Source: Plantago major
Taxonomy: Eukaryota > Streptophyta > Magnoliopsida > Lamiales > Plantaginaceae
Length of the DNA: 64,000 nucleotides
Reading direction: 5' to 3'
Assembly: GCA_026545765.1 (NCBI GenBank)
Contig: JAIFAC010000025.1
Coordinates: 62,001 to 126,000 of the forward strand
In this document: one piece after another, positions 37,113 through 49,604 of the stretch
How positions within the stretch are numbered: the first letter of the stretch is position 1
Layout: every line of letters starts with the position of its first letter
Translations under genes and position numbers: made by a program
Notes under the pieces: model-generated
The model's database searches: none
What the model was told of the DNA's origin: nothing
The model's input: only the letters and a program-made list of their open reading frames with translations

Positions 37113-40100
37113 TTAGCACTCCGACTGCGGGTTCAATCTCTCCTCCGATTCAGATGGTGTGATGGGCCTCTTCGTGAGGATGGTCGCATTAACACCTTGG
37201 ATCATCTGTTTAACCCATGCTTCCTTTTCACTATTATCAATACTGTCAGATTTTAAAGAATTAATTTTTAGGCATCTCTCTTCCACGTCTTCTACACCAG
37301 AGCTTACAATGTTCAAGAATGCTTGTTTCACAATCCTGTCTTCTAAGCTATGAAATGAAATGACGGCAAGCCTCCCACCAGGAGCAAGGGTATCGAAACA
37401 AGCATGAATAGAATCTTTTAGCGTGTTGAGTTCATCATTCACAGCAATCCGCAGTGCTTGAAACACTCGCGTTGCAGTCTTAATCCAACCTTGCCTACCT
37501 CCTGTGCCATTTAAAGATGAATATCACTTCAGATATTGGCATCCTGACTTGCAACTTGCAGATTCAATATACAGAGCATCAATATGTTTGACGGTGATTA
37601 AGAGGTTGTGCAACAATACCTTTTTTTTCATTTAAAGACGGGTTTAGGTTTATTTATTTTTAGAGAATTATAAAATACAATTTTTTGACCTTTTCTATTA
37701 CAAAATTAAGGGTTTCTCTCCATCTTTTGCTTTTCATTTTTGTTTATCTATCAAATTTGAAATTCATGTCTATTTCCGCTTTTTTCAACTCCTTCCCAAA
37801 TCCCATAAAGAATCAAAGAAGAAAAGGGATTGCTACCTCTTGTCCAGGAAGTTGAGTTCCTGATAAGTTCAACGAGTTCACGTGTAGAATGAAGCCCACC
37901 GGTTGAACGAGCCTTAACTATCTTGTTTTGTAGCATATACCAATTACTTTCTTCCCCATATTCACGTAAGATTCGTCCAACTTCCACTTCAGGCCATGAA
38001 TTTAAGATATCTTCAGCTCTCAGACTTGCCTGTCATTTACCCTGCTTCAATCAGTTAATGAAGAATACATGAACATCTCCATTTAAACAAAAGTAGACAT
38101 CATAAACCTTAACCAGTACAAAATGACCTGTTAGATAAAAGAATATGGACACGTGCTTTATGTAAGTGAACATGATACAGTTCGTGTGAGTTAATTACAA
38201 ATACAGGGTTTTGACCTCATAATTAATGAACAACCATATTTTGGAAGATGGGGAATTTACTGCATAATGCCTGAAATAAAATGAAGCCAAGCCGCAGCAA
38301 TAATAAACATTAGGCGTAATATAACATGACATTTGAAAGGAAATCCACAAGTTGTGAAGAAAGATTCGGCTCTTGGAGCATATGTTATGCAAACACTGAA
38401 CTCAACGAAACATGCTATGAACGTTTTCTTCTGAAGACAGAATAGGCCTACTAAATAGAAATCTTTGATTTATTTTGTAGATGGGTGCTACTAAGTTATC
38501 ATTCATTCCGATATATGGACTCTTTTTGGTCTATCCCTGTTTGCTTTAGACAAAGCAGCAAGTCACATAAAGGCTCATAAACAATGATGCTTAAGATCCT
38601 CTCAGAGAGATTCCCTGATTATAGAAATTCATCTTTGATTGAGCAGCATAAGGCCAGGAGCTTTAAGTTTAAGAGAGGTGAATCAGCCATAATGAGTCAC
38701 CTGGGGATCCATCCTCAGATATCAAGAGGCCCATCATTGAGTACACTAAATCCTCGGGCAGCATTGTTTACCTGAAGGTCACAGCGGTAAGTGAAAAACT
38801 GAATTGCTTAAAGATCAAAATAAAAAGGAAATTTTAAGAGAATGTTGGGAGTAGGTCTCATTAAGTCTCACCCACAATTACCCTACAAAACTTACCAAAA
38901 CATCACGCTTACTTTTACATTACACCCTAACAATATAATGTCTTTACATTAACCAATATCAATCCCACCTACTGCTGCTAACGCCTCAATGCTAAGACAT
39001 TCTTTACACTAATTAATATCAATTCCACTCACTCTTAGCATCTCATGCTAGGCATACCAGACGGATCTGGTGGCTATACTACATTCTCAACTTGAACTAG
39101 TTAGAAACATGTTCTCCTTCTATTAAAAAAAAAAAAAATTCAATCCCACTTAAATGATCATAAAACACATTCCCGTTAGTCAGTTTCAATCTAAATGGGC
39201 CCTTAATGTGTCTTGCAGAATATTACCCTCCAGCAGAAAAGAATACGACCACGGATATCACCAAAGATGGGTGTGAATGAATAGGAATAATTACAGGTAT
39301 TAACTTAAAAAAGGGGTACATGGTGGGCCAAGCTCATAATAGTCGCAAAACCAACTATAGTCTATAGAAACTTTACAGGAATTAATAAGTTAAGTGAGAA
39401 CCTGCATGGATGACATTCCCAAATCCATCAAGATTCCATGAAATCCAGAAGCTAAAAGTTTCTAAGTCAATGTCATGAAGAACTGTCTTGATATGTTTGA
39501 AGTTCTTCAGATAAGTAAGCACTTTGAGGTCTGATATTAAATCACCAGAATCATTACGCAAGAGTCATTTATCTGTGCTTGGGCCATCTCACGGGCTACA
39601 GGATGGACATCAAATCCAACATATAGTTTCATTTCTGGATGAGCCTTAATTATCTGTATTCGCAGAAACAGTTCGTAAAACATACTTAGCAAAAGAATAA
39701 CTCCAAACATTGTTGGTTAGTTTACATACTGTATGATACCAATAGCAGCTTCAATTAATGCCAACTCCACCTTTGAATGTTTCTATTTCATTGTGGATCA
39801 CAAACATAATACAGTATACAGCTCTCTTATATGCGGCTTACATTTTAGGAGCATACTTACAAACATAAAAGACTTGAGGTTCATCATACAATATTAGAAT
39901 AAAACACAAGTAAGAGTAACCTACCCAGAGTTAAGCATTATGATATTGAATATCCTGATTCCCATAAGCAGAAGCAACAAAATAGGTGGAAAAAAAGAAA
40001 ACTTGGTACGGTTAGAGTGAAGCTAGCTCAATGTTACTTAAAAAATGACCACCACATAATGAATGAGTTAACCCTCAGCCTATCATCATCAATGCCATCT

Positions 40101-40472
40101 ATTACGAGTATCGTAACAATAAGAAGGTAATGCAAGACTATAGAAAGATAATGAATTGATGGCAGAATTGACCTGAGCAGAATGGCAACCAGCACCAAGA
40201 GTACAATCGACAAAGGAGTTGAGGGTAGAAGAAAAGACGTCAACAACTTCGCCAACAAAAGAACAGGAACATGGGAGAATTCTGATTTCCATAGAGTTCG
40301 GAGAAGCCCTTCTCATCGAGGTTTTTATCCGAGGCAGCGGGTGCGCCTCTTGAAGCAGTGAGTCAGCTGCTGTTTTCTGTTTCTTGCTCATTCTGCTTGA
40401 TGCTTTAATGGCAGTGGAAAACCCTAATCTTGGGAGAAGGGAATAACTGATGCTGACAAGAACCTTCTTCAT
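37113..40472 (-). CDS. RsmH/MraW-type 16S rRNA (cytosine-N4) methyltransferase, organellar
   Basis: SAM-dependent methyltransferase that in bacteria makes N4-methyl-C1402 of 16S rRNA; plant nuclear homologues serve chloroplasts or mitochondria. Five exons on the minus strand: 40472-40173, 39653-39402, 38771-38701, 38029-37837, 37501-37113, all with GT..AG borders. Exon 1 starts with a basic, Ser-rich presequence ([20 protein letters not shown]) typical of a transit peptide, then the SAM motif [12 protein letters not shown]. Exon 2 has [17 protein letters not shown] and [12 protein letters not shown]. Exon 3 has [17 protein letters not shown]. Exon 4 has [23 protein letters not shown]. Exon 5 has [18 protein letters not shown] and the signature [18 protein letters not shown]. 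About 400 residues, as expected. Exons 2 and 3 contain single-base frame breaks (near 39563, 39440 and 38720); the rest is intact. Confidence 0.93.
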
Positions 40473-41099
40473 TATTGATTTCCTTTAACCAGTTGCTGAT
40501 GGCACCGCCATTTCCCTGTCTTTTCAGGAACTCACCCAATACAGGCTAGGCTAGGCTAGGGTTATCAATCGATTGAAAGAAATTAGATTTTAATTCACGG
40601 CTTTCACCAAGCAAAGCGTTAGATTGGACGGACTACGTTGGTGTTAGATGAATTAATATCGGTATATTAATTTAGCATCTTTTTATAAATTAGAGATTTT
40701 ATTAGATGAGATAAAATGTATCGTGATCTGCAAGGCGTAAAATCTCGCTCATCATCCGAGTTTGAATCTCATGAGGCGATCTCCATTGTATTAAATTTTC
40801 ATTCGAACGGACTCACTTGAAACGGGTCACGAGTGCGGGGTATTGGAGTATTAATATAAATGACTAGATTTCACTTGTAAGTTCGAGCTTGTAAATGAGA
40901 TTAAATTCTTTCATGTATATGAACCTCAAGGTTCAAGGATCGAATCTCACGGCCAACATTTCCACCCATATTAATTATCCACTTGTTGGACCTCTCCAAA
41001 TTGGTTGAAATGAGCACTATGAAAATCTTTATCAAATATGTCAAAGTCTTGGAAAATGTAAGATTTCCTAAAAAATAGGAAAGTCAAGGTTTTTTGGTT
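40473..41099. other. RsmH upstream region
   Basis: Contains the RsmH promoter, with a short GGCTA-type tandem repeat at about 40541-40560. At 40715-40800 and again at 40920-40965 there are tRNA-like words (GAGTTTGAATCTC and GGTTCAAGGATCGAATCTC) that resemble polymerase III B boxes of tRNA-derived SINEs. No complete SINE with A box, tail and target duplication was found. Confidence 0.4.
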
Positions 41100-43000
41100 T
41101 TTTGAGTTTAGCGATTACGGCCAGAGTTTTAAAAACCGCCACATAAATAGCGTTTTAATTATGATTTTAATAGATTATGTTATAAATTTAAGTTGTTAGC
41201 GTTTAAGTTTTAATTCTGATTTTAACGTATTTATTAATGTTTAATAGATGATATGATGGTTTTAATGGGTCAGTATTGAATATTTCAATCATAATTTTAT
41301 CATCTTTGTGTTAATTTTTAAGAGAGGTGTGATGGTTTTAAGGAGATACATGATAATTTTTAAAATGGTTGTTATAGTTTTAAGTGACAATCTGACAATG
41401 CAATATCATTCATGGCGGTTAAACAAGTCTAAAATAAGGTACTTGAAAACAAGTTTAAAATAAGTGCTTGAGACACTGTCATTACAATTATGAAACATTC
41501 GGTCATTCAAAGTTTTAAAACATCATAGGAAAAAATTACAATAGCGTCCATTCTGTATTATTTTATACAAATGCAAACTAAGTTGTTAAAATAGGATTTT
41601 ATCCATTAAACTTGTTGGTGAACTTTGACAACCCACGCTTTTTTTGTTGCTTGTGATTGTTGCTTCAATCTGTGACAGCTTTGAGACCTATCGTCAAATG
41701 AATCGATGTATAAATCGATAAACCGGCCTAAAACATTCATTAACTATTTTAAAACCATAATGACTACCGTTAAAACAATCGCAATATTGGGTGCTTAAAA
41801 CAAAAAAAGGAACATCTAAATAAACAAAAAAATATATAGTAAAATTGATGCTTAAACCATATAATTGCCTCTTAAAACTATAACAATACCTCTTAACTAT
41901 AACAGCAACGCAATACATGCTAAAAACAATAACATTGATGCTTAAAACCTAGCGATTTGTAAAACTATAACAATGCCTATTAAAACTATAACAAAGCATT
42001 TGCAAACAATCAAATTATAAATATTTATCACAATCCAAAAGTCTAATGTTGATACTTAAAACTACAACAATATATGTCTTAAACTATAACATATGCGCTA
42101 AAATAATACAATCGAAATATTCAACATATGCTAAAAATAGTAACATTGAAGCTTAAAATCATAATGGCATCTTAAAAATATAAGAATGCCTCTTAAAACT
42201 ATAATAAGCGAGAAACATGCAACCTGAACTAAAAAGCGATAACATTGATGCTTAAATCCAAATCGATGTCTCTTAAAACTATAGCAATGACTTTTAAAAC
42301 TATAACAAAATATCTGTAAAAATCAAATCATAAATATTTCATCGAAGCTAAAAACACTAACGTTGCTTAAAACTACAATGATAGGTTTTAAAACTATAAC
42401 ATATAAGCTTAAAATAATAAGAGAAGCAGAATATACAACCTGAACTAAAAAGTAACATTGATGCTTAAAACCATAGCATAGATTACTTGTAAAATTGTAA
42501 CAATGTATCTTAAAACTATAACAAAGCATTTGCAAATAATCAAAGCATAAATATTTCATCAAAAGCTAAAAAAGTCTAACCATCTGTTGTTGCTTAAAAC
42601 TACAACAATAGGTTTTAAAACTATAACATATCGCTAAAAATAATAACATGCAAAAATATTCAAACACAAGTTCAAAACAATAACATTGAAACTTAAAACC
42701 AAAAGCAGCATCTTAAAACTATGTTGAGCAGTTTCTAAAACTATAATAAAGCGAAGGATGCAACTGTAAGCTAAAAGCAAATAACGTTGATGCTTAAATC
42801 TATAACAACTGATGCCTATTAAAACTATAACAATGCCTTTTAAAACTATAAAAAGCATCCCTAAAAAATTAAATCATAAATATTTCATCAGCCTAAAAAC
42901 TATAAAACACTAAAACGCTAACGTTGTTTCTTAAAACTACAATAATAAGTCTTAAATGAAGTAAATGAGTGTGTGAAACTATATATAAAAGAATCAAAAT
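41100..43000. repeat. AT-rich array of CTTAAAACTATAAC repeats with an inverted left arm
   Basis: From about 41690 to 42960 a word near CTTAAAACTATAACAATG occurs dozens of times in irregular spacing. Larger blocks repeat too: the word ATAAATATTTCATC marks positions near 42010, 42332, 42547 and 42876. The left arm (41140-41400) has the complement (GTTATAGTTTTAAG at about 41370). The whole may be a MULE- or foldback-like element with long internal repeats. No coding is seen; the several minus-strand ORFs (74-79 codons) are repeat shadows. Confidence 0.65.
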
Positions 43001-43299
43001 GAAAACATTAGACCGAAGCTCATAGAACAAGCAACATTATAGTCGTAACAAAAAATTAGTCAGAAATGCATATAATTAAATAGAGAGATGCATAGCATAG
43101 CATAGCATACCCACGGATATCACTCAAGTAATCCGGATTTAACATCATAAAAACTACTTGACAACCAAATAAATCTAAATGATAAACATCCAAATTAACA
43201 ATAAAACTATCTCATCTGCAAACAAGCGAACTAAATTACTCATTAAAGCTAAACAAAAATGCAGAGAGATACATAACATGATCCTCACAGCTGATTATT

Positions 43300-43884
43300 A
43301 AACAAAAAAACAAAGAGATCGAGTAATGAACCAAATGCATACCACGGATAGTTCTCAAAGGATTTTGGATGGAGCACGGAAATGAATTGGACCGTGGAGA
43401 AGGCTTGGTGAAACATTCATCCTTTTACAGAGGAAACGATGATACTTCATCTTATGGCGAACGAGGCCACCGGAAAGGCAGTGCATAGTCTTCACCGATT
43501 CACCAAGCTTCACAGAGCTTCTCCGGCTTCAGATCCTGACCGGTGAGAGCGATTCGTGCGAGAAAATCAGCTCGATTTCAGGCTACATGTCGGAGATCGA
43601 ATCGTACATATCCAAATCGGAAGATCTTCTCGGTGGCCAAGAAAGCTGCGTCTTTCTTCAACTTTTCCACCGCCGATATGTCTTCGATTCATTCGATTAA
43701 GATGAGCTTTCCACTTATCCAATTGATTTTGATGAGATTTGAGATTTTCCAATTCTCTTATCTCAAATTTGTGGATGGGCTGTTTATGTGTGTTTTGGAT
43801 TTTAGTGTGATAATTCAATTTATACTAGTTGGGGCTAACCAGATCCGCGGTTTGAAAGCTATAGAACCGGATTTTCCTATATAA
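43300..43884. other. GC-richer patch, possible captured gene fragment
   Basis: Composition changes from AT-rich array to mixed sequence with a 113-codon + strand ORF (43543-43884) and an 83-codon minus-strand ORF over the same DNA. Neither translation shows a domain I recognise. A word around CATACCACGGATA occurs at about 43342 and, as CATACCCACGGATA, at about 43107. It could be a host exon carried by the adjacent repeat element, or the element's own terminal region. Confidence 0.3.
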
Positions 43885-46222
43885 TAGGAAAATCGGCGCT
43901 ATATCTTCTTCATCAAATATTATTTATCTATTAATAAAATAAGAAAATTTGTTTTTACACATTTTCAAAATCTTATTTTCTCCTCTTCTTTTCTTTTAAA
44001 CTTTTATCAAAAAATGAGCAATAAACTTCAAACTAAATCATCACTAAAACTGGTGGCGATTCTGACTTACAAGAATACAAAATTAAAATACTCTTTGCAG
44101 AGGTAATCATATGTTAGGTGAAATACCTTTGCGATGCAAGCTAAAGCTAGCAGTCGTGTTAAGTTCGAAATGATTTTAGTTCAAGTTTAGAGTTCTAAAG
44201 AAGAATCTTCAAGTTAAAGAGTTCAAAGTAGAGTCGAGTCGAATTCTGATGTTGCGTTCGTTAATTTAAGATTGAAAGATTTAAAAGACATGAAAATAGA
44301 AGCGGCAGTTAAGCGACACGTGCATTGAATTAACTCGGTTAGTGGTCCACGACTTATGGGTGAGCTATTGGAGTGGAGATTTGTCAGATAATCATTATCT
44401 GAATCAACTTTTACCATTTCATGTTATGATCTTTAAGACATTGTAATTGTAACGCCCATCCCTATGGTCGAGGTCCGATCCTTTGGTAAGTAGTTCTTCT
44501 TACTCTAGGATGATATCTTTCATTCTCTTTATAAATCGTATCATTTCACAATATTACGCAGATTCATTCGTGTGCGAGCATTGAATTGGTCAAAAAATTC
44601 TTCTAAAGCAATGTGACTTATAAATAGTGAAAGTTATAAGGTCGTTCGCATCGTGAATAACTAACTTCCATAGATTAAATTTACTATTTTATTTTTATTT
44701 AATTTTGTAAAAAATGTAGTGAAATTTAAATATGAGTCTACTTATAATTTTTACTTATGTGTGATGCGGTCTAAATAAACCATCAACTTTAGTATATATT
44801 GGAATATTGATTATTACCTTCATAACTTCCAATTCATATCAAACAACTTACAGCATCACCATAACATGCATTTGATATTAAAAGATAGTATGCTAAGTAT
44901 ACAATCAGTACAATTGTATTGATTTAATATACTCATCTCAATTCTATTTATCCACGTTAAATCGTTTTGTAAAAATATTATATTAAGCTTGTATTTAATC
45001 TTAGCGTTCATGAGATTTGTAACATTCTACAATGCCAACTTTTGTAAATTTAACTATACAAGCAAGATTATAATGCCATATAAATTCAATTTTCAAATTA
45101 ACTAACAATCTGATTATATATTTATATCTTCACCTTATAACCAAACTAACAAAAACATTGGCCCTTACTTTAATAAAACGTTTTCTTCAGATTTCTTCTA
45201 AGAACCCTAGTCTAGAATCATCCCCAATTTCATTCTCAATTTGCAACAAGTTCATTTAAGGTTGCAGACAATTATTAAAATTCAACAAGAACATTGATCT
45301 ATGGGCGCCTCCTATTCCTTCCGCCGCTTTCATTAGGCGTGAAATTACAAATTGATTTACCTAGAGTGGCTGTGCAGTTGCTTTCGTTTTAGGTTTGCAG
45401 GGACAAGATATTCAGCCCAAGTAACGCTAGTAGGTTGGATAGATATCTTATAGCAGCAACAACTTTCTGCAGGCAATCTCCAAAGAGAAACTGTAAAATC
45501 TTTAGCTTCCTTAAACCTCCTGGTAGCAGTAAGCCAGTAGCACTAGAACAAGTCATATCTTCTCATGTGAACTTGTGTTTTTTCCCAGTAGGTATTTCAT
45601 GTTCAGGTCAGGACCAGCTTACAATATGCATCTAATAATCATGAAGATGCCATGCCACAAATCCACAATAGTGCCAATGTATTCTAAGCACTATTTATAT
45701 CTTACAAAGTGGTGATATGAATGATTAATATCTATCAGAATATTTACTGCAATTTCACAGTTAAATGCAGTAATACAGTATGATTTCAGGACTTGCATGA
45801 TCCTAGCTCATAGTGAGCCACCCAACTACAAAACAAGATATTCATGAATGAAAGCTACAACGTACAACTTTCTATTTATCAACCTAATCTATATAAAAAA
45901 TCCAAGAAACATGATCACAATCCATAAAAATTGCAAAACCACATAGATATTTCTAGCATCGAAATATCAGCATGGCACCAAACATTAAGGTTTTAAGACT
46001 ACCCCCGTTGCATTTCACAGTGTGTATATCCTCCTAATCCAGTCAGATTTTCGAGACATACTAGAAATAAGCAATGCAATAACAGGAAAGCAAAAAGAAT
46101 GATTTTAATTTTTATTTAAGCTGGGCCTTTGTGTTGTTCCTAAGCGACAGGATTGTACAGGTGGCAAAGCGAAACAAAGGCAATGAACTGAAGGATTTCA
46201 TTTCATAGAGAAACTAAGCTAG
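43885..46222. other. Intergenic region downstream of CAF1
   Basis: AT-rich sequence without supported genes. The part near 46222 will hold the CAF1 3' UTR. Isolated ORFs (44223-44417, 45435-45635) show no known domain. No clear transposon ends were found. Confidence 0.5.
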
Positions 46223-47577
46223 CTAATAAGGATCAAGGTTCTCTAACCCAGAGAACACCAGCATACTCCTCCTCCTTGATACAGGCAGCAGTAAGTAGGC
46301 GACGTAATCTTCTCAAAAGGCATGCCATGTCAGTAGGCTATCAGAACCTGCTTGGTGGCACTTACCCACCACACGGTCTACACCCAGAGACAGCGCAACC
46401 CTATCCAACCCACCGTGCAACCCCTGGCAGAATTTCATCAGATGCTTAACGTCATAAACACGGCTCCCAAAAAAGACCTTGAGCATATTAAGAAACTCAG
46501 GGAGTGTCTCGGGCAGGGGTTTTCCACTGATTGCCTTGATAAGGTAACCAAAATCATAGCCGCTGTGGAATGTGACATAACACTACACCATCATTGCAGA
46601 TAAGGCCAGAGGACATCATGAGCTCCATAAATCGGGCAGAGGAGATACCTAGCCAGGTGTTATAAAATCTATACCTGCCAATGCCATAACCTTGGAATGA
46701 TCAGATTTCTATTTAACACCAATGTCTTACATAATTTAACACAATTTAAACAAAATCAGATAGTAATTAGCATTTGCAAAACCTTACTTTCGCTATAACA
46801 CCGGCTATATAAACCCTTAGACATTTAGTAGCATGACTCCAATCTTATTAAGTAGATATATAAATCCATATTAATATTATATAAACCCATATTAGATCAT
46901 CTTTAGTAGATGTTAAAATCCATACAAACTATTAATGAGGAATACATGCTCTAAAGTCTAGATTTGCAATACTAGTTACCGACATATAAACATAGAAATT
47001 CAGTAGACTATATTAAACGCAGACTGCTAAATATTACTGTGTAAGACTGTAATGTATCTACAAAAGGCGTCCGGTTCTTAGCTTTAAGCTGATACACCTT
47101 AAAAATATGAAATGTGGCAGAATTGAAACAACAGAAAAGTGTATGCAAATAGAAAATCGAAAGAGAGAGAGACAATACCCTGGTGACGGAGAAGGTCGAC
47201 AGACTTTGGGGCATGGTCGTCACTGGAAATGTCGAAATCGGAGAAATTGAACTCCCAAATAAAACGCCAATCAGGGTGACCGAGAGAAGGTAAATTACCA
47301 TTGCGATCGGTGAGTGATACCGACCTGAATAAGCTTAAGAGCGTCGACATTTGATTTGAGTGTCTGGTAGTGATTGACAGGGTCAGCATAAGGTGGGTAA
47401 TGGCGGAAAACGACGCCTGGGAATTCGGTGTCCATGGAGACGAAAGGGAAACGGTCGATTAGGTCACGAATGGGGAGAATTCGAATTCAGCGTTTTGGAC
47501 CAGACGTGTCTGATAAAGATTGTTTTTTTAGGGTTTTCAGGTGGAAGTGGTGGCGGATCATCCATGGTGGGGGCCAT
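46223..47577 (-). CDS. CAF1/POP2 deadenylase (CCR4-associated factor 1)
   Basis: Poly(A)-specific DEDD ribonuclease subunit of the CCR4-NOT complex; shortens mRNA tails in the cytoplasm. Two exons on the minus strand: 47577-47179 and 46648-46223. Exon 1 starts [18 protein letters not shown] and has [32 protein letters not shown] with the catalytic Asp/Glu, [19 protein letters not shown] and [15 protein letters not shown]. Exon 2 has [35 protein letters not shown] with another catalytic Asp, [20 protein letters not shown] and the [15 protein letters not shown] region. It ends near GLENLDPY. Small frame breaks occur near 47480, 47320, 46570, 46300 and 46245. About ten residues usual after the HQG of exon 1 are missing at the junction, so a micro-exon or local loss is likely. 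Most plant CAF1 genes are intronless; some divergent members do have introns. Confidence 0.92.
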
Positions 47578-47898
47578 GGCGGTGGTGAATTATCCAGAAT
47601 TTTGATTTAGGGCGCAAGGGATGAAGGAAGGAAGGAAGGAAGCTGACTGCTAAATAAATAGTGTGTTTCAGTACGAGTGAAAGTGAACTAAGCTTAGCTG
47701 ACTCTGTAGGGAGAATTTTCTTGGGATACCCCACTAATATACAATCGGGTAAATTAATGTCCAGTATAAGATATAGCTTTTTTCTGTAGCTCTTTTTCTA
47801 TTTATATTATTATACAATTTCATTTATTGAGCATATTTTAGGTTAAATATTAAAACTAGTTATCTAGTTGGGTGTCGATAAACATTTAAACTCTCCAT
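47578..47898. promoter_or_regulatory. CAF1 upstream region
   Basis: Contains a CTTC/GAAG microsatellite (about 47622-47642) in the probable 5' UTR and an AT-rich TATTTATTTA word (complement, about 47652-47662) about 80 bp before the start, a possible TATA site. Beyond 47740 it is AT-rich with no feature. Confidence 0.35.
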
Positions 47899-48126
47899 GG
47901 CTACAGCATTCTTGTGAATAAGACCGTCCATTATGGCGCGTGAGTCGTCCCCAAATTACCCAAGTCGCCCCGACTTGGTAGATCTTAGATAATGGGACCC
48001 TAATGGTTGTGTCACTGCCTACAGTGAGTGACACTGTCCGTCTGATTGAGACGATATGTTTTAGGTTTTCTTTTTTTTTAAATTTCAAAATTAAAAAAAT
48101 ATCTGACGAGTATATTTTTTGAGATC

Positions 48127-48136
48127 TATAAATAGA
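48127..48136 (+). promoter_or_regulatory. TATA box
   Basis: TATAAATAGA, a near-perfect plant TATA box, lies about 170 bp before the first ATG of the SANT-like reading (48307), with a pyrimidine-rich leader (48155-48215) that looks like a plant 5' UTR. Confidence 0.5.
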
Positions 48137-48306
48137 GGCAAGGTCTTGATATGTTTCTTCACACCTAAAATCACCCTTCTTTCTCTCTAATAAGCTACAA
48201 AACACTCTTAAAAAATCCTTCCAAAACTCTCATTCTCCGAGCATATCCGAACGAGTCTCTTGCTAGGTGGTTGATGGAAACTTGACCCCACAATTCCAAC
48301 TCTACA

Positions 48307-49230
48307 TGGATTCCCAAGGTGGAGTAGTCGATCGTCCACCACCCCGACTCAGAACCCAAACACTCACGATCCATATCTTTCCCGGTTTGCATCCCGCCGA
48401 GAAGCTGTCACGAGACTCGGCCATCACCACCACCACAATCGAGGGAAAGCTAGAGTAAGAAAGGTGCAAAGAGCGCATCCTCCGTGGCACCCAGTTAGCG
48501 ATGATGGGCAAGAAATTCCTCGAAAGAGGAAGATCTTGCACTCATTTCCATGTTCATGGCGTGTTAGTGAAGATCCCATCAAGGACAAACATGAAGTACA
48601 CCACTATGTTCACCAGGCCATTTTCGATAAGTGGAACAGGCAAGGCGGCGGCATCGTAATCCAGCTCGAGCTGGAAGTTCTCTGGTAGATGGAACCGAAT
48701 CGAGCCTTGTGTTAATATGTGGGTGAGTGTTTATGAGGAGGCTTATCGTCGGGTTGGGATGCGAGTGGTCTATGAGACGGCGTAATTAAGTATGCACTTT
48801 CTCTCTGGTCCTCACATCGAAAATGAGGAATTCGAGTTGATGCCTTTCTTTGAGGAAGCCAGGGGAATACCAGTGGCAAAGCAAAATAATTCTGAGGTCC
48901 TAAGGATGCCGATTCCTTGAAATTCATGAAATGGCCCGACCGAAGGCGGTGCTCAAGAAATGGGCCTTAGTGAGGTAGCTCAAAACACGTGTGCGCTTAG
49001 TGATGAAAATCTTTGGATCAAAAGCGTCCCATGTAATAGTGATAGCGCGGCAACGTGTTAGAAGTCGACCTCCTCTTCTCAAAGCGACATGGGTGAGCTA
49101 TTTGCTAAGTTCAAGATGAGTATGTTAAGCGAGGCGATTAAGCGAGGAGAATGGAGTGGAGGCGAGATTGGGCGGGCGAGAGAGAGGCGACAAAAGGTGG
49201 AGGAAGCGAATAAGCCAAAGTAATTTGGAA
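48307..49230 (+). pseudogene. SANT/Myb-like, Harbinger-associated coding remnant
   Basis: The readings move between frames. Around 48515-48600 comes TSKEEDLALIS, then VSEDPIKDKHEVHHY, which fits the EED..L..AW..vSEDPI.G..Q core of plant Myb/SANT-like proteins linked to PIF/Harbinger elements. A QAIFDKWNRQGGG word follows, then at 48730-48910 a VYEEAYRRVGMR word and FELMPFFEEARG, and at 49085-49170 a MGELFAKFKMSMLSEAIKRG coil. The family link is from motif memory and moderate at best. A start at 48307 (MDSQGGVVDRP) follows the TATA box at a plausible distance. Confidence 0.4.
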
Positions 49231-49604
49231 TTGGCGAGGCTCAGCGGTTGGATGTTCCTTAACTGAGCAACAAGATCCGAATACCATGACTTTGAGACTC
49301 GGCGTGTTTGAGATGTTGATTGAGTTCATGTCTGAAGTTGTGATTGAATTTGTGTTTGTGTTTGTTTTAGTTCATGTATTTATACTGTTTTAGTTCGTGT
49401 TGTTTGTAACTTTTGAATCTATTTCCTTGATAAAAACATTATTTTCAGTCGTTTCAATATTCTAACTTAAAAACTATAAAAATAAAAAATTAAAAAAATA
49501 TAAAAGAAAAATCAAACTACTCGACGCCGCTACCACGGTTTTTTGTCGTAATAGGTCATGCGACTTCGACCAAAAATTGTTCACCATAGTGAATAGCCTA
49601 AGCC

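Larger units (their letters stand above)
47899..49604 (+). mobile_element. Possible PIF/Harbinger-type element
   Basis: The left end GGCTACAGCATTCTTGTGAA and the right end (complement) GGCTTAGGCTATTCACTATG are alignable inverted repeats of Harbinger style (GGC.. ..CATTC..TGGTGAA). The interior carries a TATA box and a SANT-like reading, and codon-like composition continues to about 49230. A 3-bp target duplication is not visible and no DDE transposase was read. The call is tentative; a domesticated or chimeric gene is the alternative. Confidence 0.4.

Noticed and set aside
43543-43884. 113-codon ORF as a gene
   Set aside because: No domain, overlapping opposite-strand ORF and repeat context; retained only as a possible gene fragment.
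46352-46603. + strand ORF of 83 codons
   Set aside because: It lies antisense to CAF1 exon 2, whose conserved motifs are on the minus strand.
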